Assembly: GCA_023458355.1 (NCBI GenBank)
Contig: JAEWZS010000133.1
Coordinates: 1 to 17,103, forward strand
DNA length: 17,103 nucleotides
Reading direction: 5' to 3'
Origin: Bacillota bacterium
Lineage (GTDB): Bacteria > Bacillota > Clostridia > Christensenellales > CAG-138
The translations under genes were made by a program, and so were the position numbers. Position 1 is the first letter of the stretch. Every line of letters begins with the position of its first letter. This document shows positions 14,069 through 17,103 of this stretch, piece after piece. The notes under the pieces were generated by a model. It saw only the letters and a list, made by a program, of their open reading frames with translations, searched no databases and was not told the DNA's origin.

Positions 14069-14743
14069 ATGCTGAAGGATTACGATGTTGTAATCGACCA
14101 AATGGAAGCTAAACTCAGGCCGCCAACCGTGGGTATGGTACCCTATGAGCCCAAGGTGATCCCACTGACCACCGGCGAAGATATGCTGGTGCGCGAGGCT
14201 ACACGCGAGGAAATGGTGATGATACTTGACGGTATAGCGCCGCTTCTTCATCATCCCAAGGATTTCTACGATATTGTAGCCGCACGTATCTACGCCGAAG
14301 TCTTAGGGATGCTGCGCTATCGCGTGCAGGATGAATATCTTTTTGTGGGCGCTGTGGACGGAGAGGTCGCCGGTATCGTAAACGGCCGGTTGGTAAACGA
14401 AAAGATAGGTATGTCCTACCATACCATGACGCTCAAACGCGGTGTGCGCGTAGGGGCGCAGCTTTTTGCGGCTAAGATGGAATACCACTTCGATTTTATG
14501 AACCAGGACGAGGTTTTCATTGTGGCCGAATCCCCCAACGGCTTTAAGCGTTGGATGATTGAATATGAGCTGGAATCGAGGCCCAATTCTCCTCATGAGT
14601 TGGGTGGAGTACCCACTTTCGTACTCACACGCGCATTGTGGGAGAAGCATAAGGCGAACAAGAATGTTGGCATTCGGCCGGCATTTGAGGATGTACTTGA
14701 GGCGAACAAAGTCCTTCATATGCCTGCTACGCTCAACGTATAA
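14069..14743 (+). CDS. GNAT-like (N-acetyltransferase fold) protein
   Basis: A 224-residue soluble protein of uncertain function. After about 40 N-terminal residues it reads like a GNAT domain: LVREATREEM at 40-49, the strand pair YLFVGAVDGEVAGIVNGRL at 90-108, and TLKRGVRVGAQLF at 121-133 in the position of the acetyl-CoA-binding P-loop, although the canonical R/QxxGxG/A is not well preserved. The C-terminus (about 180-224) is a separate tail. AGGAGG lies 9 nt before the ATG. It is first in the operon, 64 nt before the thiolase-like gene, which hints at a role in the same pathway, perhaps acyl transfer or acyl-CoA sensing. The GNAT assignment is by pattern only and could be wrong. Confidence 0.55.
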   Translation: MLKDYDVVIDQMEAKLRPPTVGMVPYEPKVIPLTTGEDMLVREATREEMVMILDGIAPLLHHPKDFYDIVAARIYAEVLGMLRYRVQDEYLFVGAVDGEVAGIVNGRLVNEKIGMSYHTMTLKRGVRVGAQLFAAKMEYHFDFMNQDEVFIVAESPNGFKRWMIEYELESRPNSPHELGGVPTFVLTRALWEKHKANKNVGIRPAFEDVLEANKVLHMPATLNV

Positions 14744-14807
14744 GGCAACATTTAGGCAATGTGTATTATAACGCGTTAAGCAATGTTAGCTAAGGAGGTC
14801 AAACCTA

Positions 14808-16004
14808 ATGCGAGAGGTGGGAATCGTCGGCATAGGACATACAAAATTCGGGAAGTCACCGGTACCTTTTTTGGATATGTGCTGTGAGGCTGCTTTGCAG
14901 GCAATGGACGACGCCGGTGCAAAGACGGGACGAAAAAATGTTATCGATCAGGTGTTCGTAGGTACAATGGGCGCAGGTATGGTGAACCGTTTGAGCGGCG
15001 CTGCTTCTGCGGTGGTGGATACGCTCAACATTCGCCCCGCCATGGCGGAAACCGTGGAAAACGGCCCCGCTTCGGGTGCTTCTGCACTTAAGCTCGGGTA
15101 TGCGGCCATCGCCTCCTCCTTGTGCGATTGCGTGCTGGTTATCGGCGGCGAAGCCATGCGTGAGGTTTCGGGCTGGGAAGGCACGGATTTTGTGGCGACA
15201 ATGCTTCACCCCACGGGCGAATACCCCTACGGATTGACTCTGCCCTCTTTTGCGGGCATGTTTACAAGGCTGTGCATGGATAAATACGGTGTTACCAACC
15301 GCGATCTTTCCATTGTATCGGTTAAAAACCACGATAACGCCTGTCTAAACCCCAATGCACATATCCATTCCAGGGTAAAACTGGACCGCATTACGGATGA
15401 GCGTTACATCGCGGCAACAAACCCGATTGTGGCCGATCCTCTGCGCCAATATGATATGTGCCCGGTATCAGACGGAGCTGCGGCACTGCTCCTTGTCGCC
15501 AAGGATAAACAAACTGAGCTCGGTTTCTCGCATAAGCCCTTTATCAAGGTGGCGGGTATTGCCTCCGCGACAGACACCCACTATGTGGCCAACCGTGAGG
15601 TGCCAAGCGATTTGTTGGCTGTTCGCCTGAGCGCTCAAAAGGCCTATAAGATGGCGGGTGTAGGGCCGGAGGATATAGACGTTGCTGAACTCCACGATGC
15701 CTTCCAGATATTGGAGATTGAAGAGAGCGAGGAGACGGGCCTGTTCCCAAGGGGCGGCGGTCATATTGCTGCACGCGAGGGCAGAACCGCACTTAATGGC
15801 GATATGCCTATTAATACCTCGGGTGGCTTAAAGGCCAAGGGACATCCTTTGGGTGCAACAGGTATTTCACAGATTGTGGAACTAGTAAAGCAACTTCGCG
15901 GTGAGGCGGGAGAACGCCAGGTGAAGGATGCTAAGACTGCACTCGCAGTAAACTTCGGCGGCTTTGGCAATAACGTAGTATCCACAGTTCTTAAGGCAGA
16001 GTAA
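14808..16004 (+). CDS. Thiolase-superfamily protein (SCP-x/archaeal type) lacking the nucleophilic cysteine
   Basis: A 398-residue cytosolic protein with the full thiolase fold. The SCP-x-like branch is marked by GIGHTKFGK (8-16), SDGAAALLL (221-229), ELHDAF (294-299), GHPLGATG (345-352) and the C-terminal NFGGFGNN (382-389). The loop normally reading ACASGG reads NGPASGA (85-91): proline 87 (codon CCC at 15066-15068) stands where the acyl-accepting cysteine should be, while the flanking fold is intact. Ordinary thiolysis or Claisen condensation through a covalent acyl-enzyme is therefore unlikely. Enzymes such as Ltp2, which lack this cysteine and pair with a DUF35 protein, act as aldolases. 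The DUF35 gene follows by 12 nt. AAGGAGG precedes the ATG. Family confidence is high; function is open. Confidence 0.88.
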   Translation: MREVGIVGIGHTKFGKSPVPFLDMCCEAALQAMDDAGAKTGRKNVIDQVFVGTMGAGMVNRLSGAASAVVDTLNIRPAMAETVENGPASGASALKLGYAAIASSLCDCVLVIGGEAMREVSGWEGTDFVATMLHPTGEYPYGLTLPSFAGMFTRLCMDKYGVTNRDLSIVSVKNHDNACLNPNAHIHSRVKLDRITDERYIAATNPIVADPLRQYDMCPVSDGAAALLLVAKDKQTELGFSHKPFIKVAGIASATDTHYVANREVPSDLLAVRLSAQKAYKMAGVGPEDIDVAELHDAFQILEIEESEETGLFPRGGGHIAAREGRTALNGDMPINTSGGLKAKGHPLGATGISQIVELVKQLRGEAGERQVKDAKTALAVNFGGFGNNVVSTVLKAE

Positions 16005-16016
16005 GGGGGTAGTAAA

Positions 16017-16382
16017 ATGGAACAGATGTATGCCTATAAATGTACGAAGTGCTTTAAGCTGCACCATCCCCGTTATATTGTCTGTCAGAACCCGGATTGT
16101 GACGGCCGTGCGTTTGAGCGCTTACCCTTAGAGGGGAAGTGTAAGCTCTTAACATGGACACGCGTATACAATCTACCCGAGGGGTATATGATGCCCTGGC
16201 TCCATTTCGGGATTGTGGAGTTTGAAAACGGCGTTCGTGCAACCGGGCAGATCGGCTTTGACGAGGGGATTGAAAGCGGTATGGAGCTTACATCCACCGT
16301 AGGTGTGGTTCGCACCAGAGTCATCAAATACAAGGAGACCGTGGATGAGCCCATATACGGGTTTATCTTCCAAAAGGCTTAA
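16017..16382 (+). CDS. DUF35 Zn-ribbon/OB-fold protein, partner of the thiolase-like enzyme
   Basis: A 121-residue protein. Cys9, Cys12, Cys23 and Cys28 (CTKC...CQNPDC) form the rubredoxin-like zinc ribbon, and from about residue 38 the chain forms an OB-fold (CKLLTWTRVYNLPEGY, FGIVEFENGVRATGQI). This is the DUF35_N plus DUF35 architecture found beside SCP-x-type thiolases. In known cases (archaeal thiolase/HMG-CoA synthase, ChsH2 with Ltp2, PhlB with PhlC) the DUF35 protein binds the thiolase-fold partner and helps hold the CoA substrate. The GGGGGT site and the 12-nt gap after the thiolase-like gene support a stable two-protein complex. That this pair forms a complex is inference from the family. 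Confidence 0.87.
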   Translation: MEQMYAYKCTKCFKLHHPRYIVCQNPDCDGRAFERLPLEGKCKLLTWTRVYNLPEGYMMPWLHFGIVEFENGVRATGQIGFDEGIESGMELTSTVGVVRTRVIKYKETVDEPIYGFIFQKA

Positions 16383-16387
16383 GCGGC

Positions 16388-17103
16388 GTGTTTTTTGCAA
16401 AACAGCTGTGCGCCGCATTGGAACGATCGTTGTGCGCGGATGCGATGGGGGGATGGATCCACTCGGTATTTGACCGGGCGGTGAACATTATGACCGCAGG
16501 GGGTATTATTACCATACTCCCTGCGGAAAAAGGCCTGTATCCATGGTCCTGTACGGTTGAAATAGATGTGCCGTTTACGTGTTTAGGGCTTAAGCCCCAA
16601 ATGCAAGCATGTATAAGCCGCACAGGAGTTCAAGTAATTGAGGCAGGTTTTACAATAGATATTAATAGCGCCATAGTCAAGAACCTCGATGTCTTTGAGG
16701 GAGTAAGTTATAAGCCACCTGCACAATCGTGTTTACCGGTACTCAAAGCGCTCCTTTTGGCCGAGGGAAACCTCGATGGGATGCTTCCTTTGGCTTTAGA
16801 TACACCGGATAACCCGTTTAGCGCTATGATTCGCCCAAGGTTAACGGCACTTCATGACGCATTCAATGCTTTGGATTACGAGAAAGCAGCATCAGCCGCG
16901 ACGGCAATCGCGGGCTTAGGGATAGGGCTTACACCATCATCTGACGACATGCTTCTCGGGTATGTGTGTGCTTACTATCCTTTGGCTAAAGCGAAGGGGA
17001 TTAATCGCGAAGAAGCGCTCGCATTAGGGAAGTCCGCCTGCTGTGCAGCAGCTGAGAAAACCAACGATATCAGCGGTAATTTTTTGCTTCGGTGCGGGGA
17101 TGG
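16388..17103 (+). CDS. DUF2877 domain-containing protein (AllH/YlbF family), cut by the window end
   Basis: An open frame of 238 codons runs off the right edge without a stop. The likely start is GTG at 16388, five bases after the DUF35 stop; the upstream AAGG is a weak site, so translational coupling is probable, and an ATG at 16445 is the alternative. The product starts with FFAKQLCAALERSL and HSVFDRAVNIMTAGGIITIL, as in DUF2877 proteins, and carries the family's signature GLGIGLTPSSDDMLLGY at 176-192 (usually G-L-GPGLTPSGDD). Family members include E. coli AllH/YlbF, linked to oxamate and carbamoyl metabolism together with FdrA-type proteins. Whether such partners lie downstream cannot be seen. 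Its place in the operon ties it to the thiolase-like pathway. Confidence 0.75.
   Translation, partial: MFFAKQLCAALERSLCADAMGGWIHSVFDRAVNIMTAGGIITILPAEKGLYPWSCTVEIDVPFTCLGLKPQMQACISRTGVQVIEAGFTIDINSAIVKNLDVFEGVSYKPPAQSCLPVLKALLLAEGNLDGMLPLALDTPDNPFSAMIRPRLTALHDAFNALDYEKAASAATAIAGLGIGLTPSSDDMLLGYVCAYYPLAKAKGINREEALALGKSACCAAAEKTNDISGNFLLRCGD

Noticed and set aside
14856..15332. A 158-codon minus-strand frame inside the thiolase-like gene
   Set aside because: Antisense shadow without a ribosome site or domain; the plus-strand gene is clearly coding.
1..17103. CRISPR array, tRNA or rRNA genes, complete insertion sequence
   Set aside because: No spaced direct repeats, cloverleaf-like segments, rRNA-like stretches or intact transposase genes were noticed on either strand.

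Overview
The window looks like chromosome from an anaerobic Bacillota (Clostridia-type) bacterium of intermediate GC content. The support is indirect: strong AGGAGG-type ribosome binding sites, tight gene spacing, short intrinsic terminators, and family-level resemblance of the class II aldolase, the M29 aminopeptidase, the DUF1292 protein and the MerR/MATE pair to clostridial homologues. No rRNA, tRNA, CRISPR array or intact mobile element was seen.

Left part (1-5,800) holds three small transport/regulation modules. (i) A minus-strand, translationally coupled operon tetR > ABC ATPase > ABC-2 permease, with AACC/GGTT-type inverted repeats just downstream of its promoter. (ii) A plus-strand EamA/DMT permease with its own promoter and terminator. 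(iii) A divergent MerR-type regulator (GyrI-like ligand domain) and MATE efflux pump, which share a classic MerR operator lying in a 19-bp -35/-10 spacer.

Middle part (5,800-10,930) is housekeeping. It has class II fructose-bisphosphate aldolase followed by a DUF1292 protein on the minus strand. Divergent from these are a membrane-anchored GT2 glycosyltransferase and an M29 aminopeptidase. Type I GAPDH follows with its own promoter and a strong terminator. The 525-bp gap before gap carries a terminator, a REP-like palindrome and the C-terminal relic of what looks like a REP-associated tyrosine transposase (RAYT). A related palindrome recurs at 12,550.

Right part (10,950-17,103) is the accessory region. 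A LacI-family regulator is transcribed leftward, followed by a flavin/Fe-S dihydroorotate-dehydrogenase-like (PreA-like) protein and a small two-helix membrane protein broken by a frameshift. Divergent from lacI is a rightward operon: GNAT-like protein, thiolase-superfamily protein, DUF35 Zn-ribbon/OB protein and a DUF2877 protein cut off by the window end. The divergent region has a consensus promoter bracketed by two LacI/CcpA-like palindromes 94 bp apart. The thiolase-like enzyme has proline where the nucleophilic cysteine should be, and the PreA-like enzyme lacks the usual DHOD catalytic cysteine. Together they suggest an uncharacterised LacI-controlled metabolic cluster, possibly using a thiolase-fold/DUF35 complex for non-thiolase (for example aldolase-type) chemistry. 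That function is inference.
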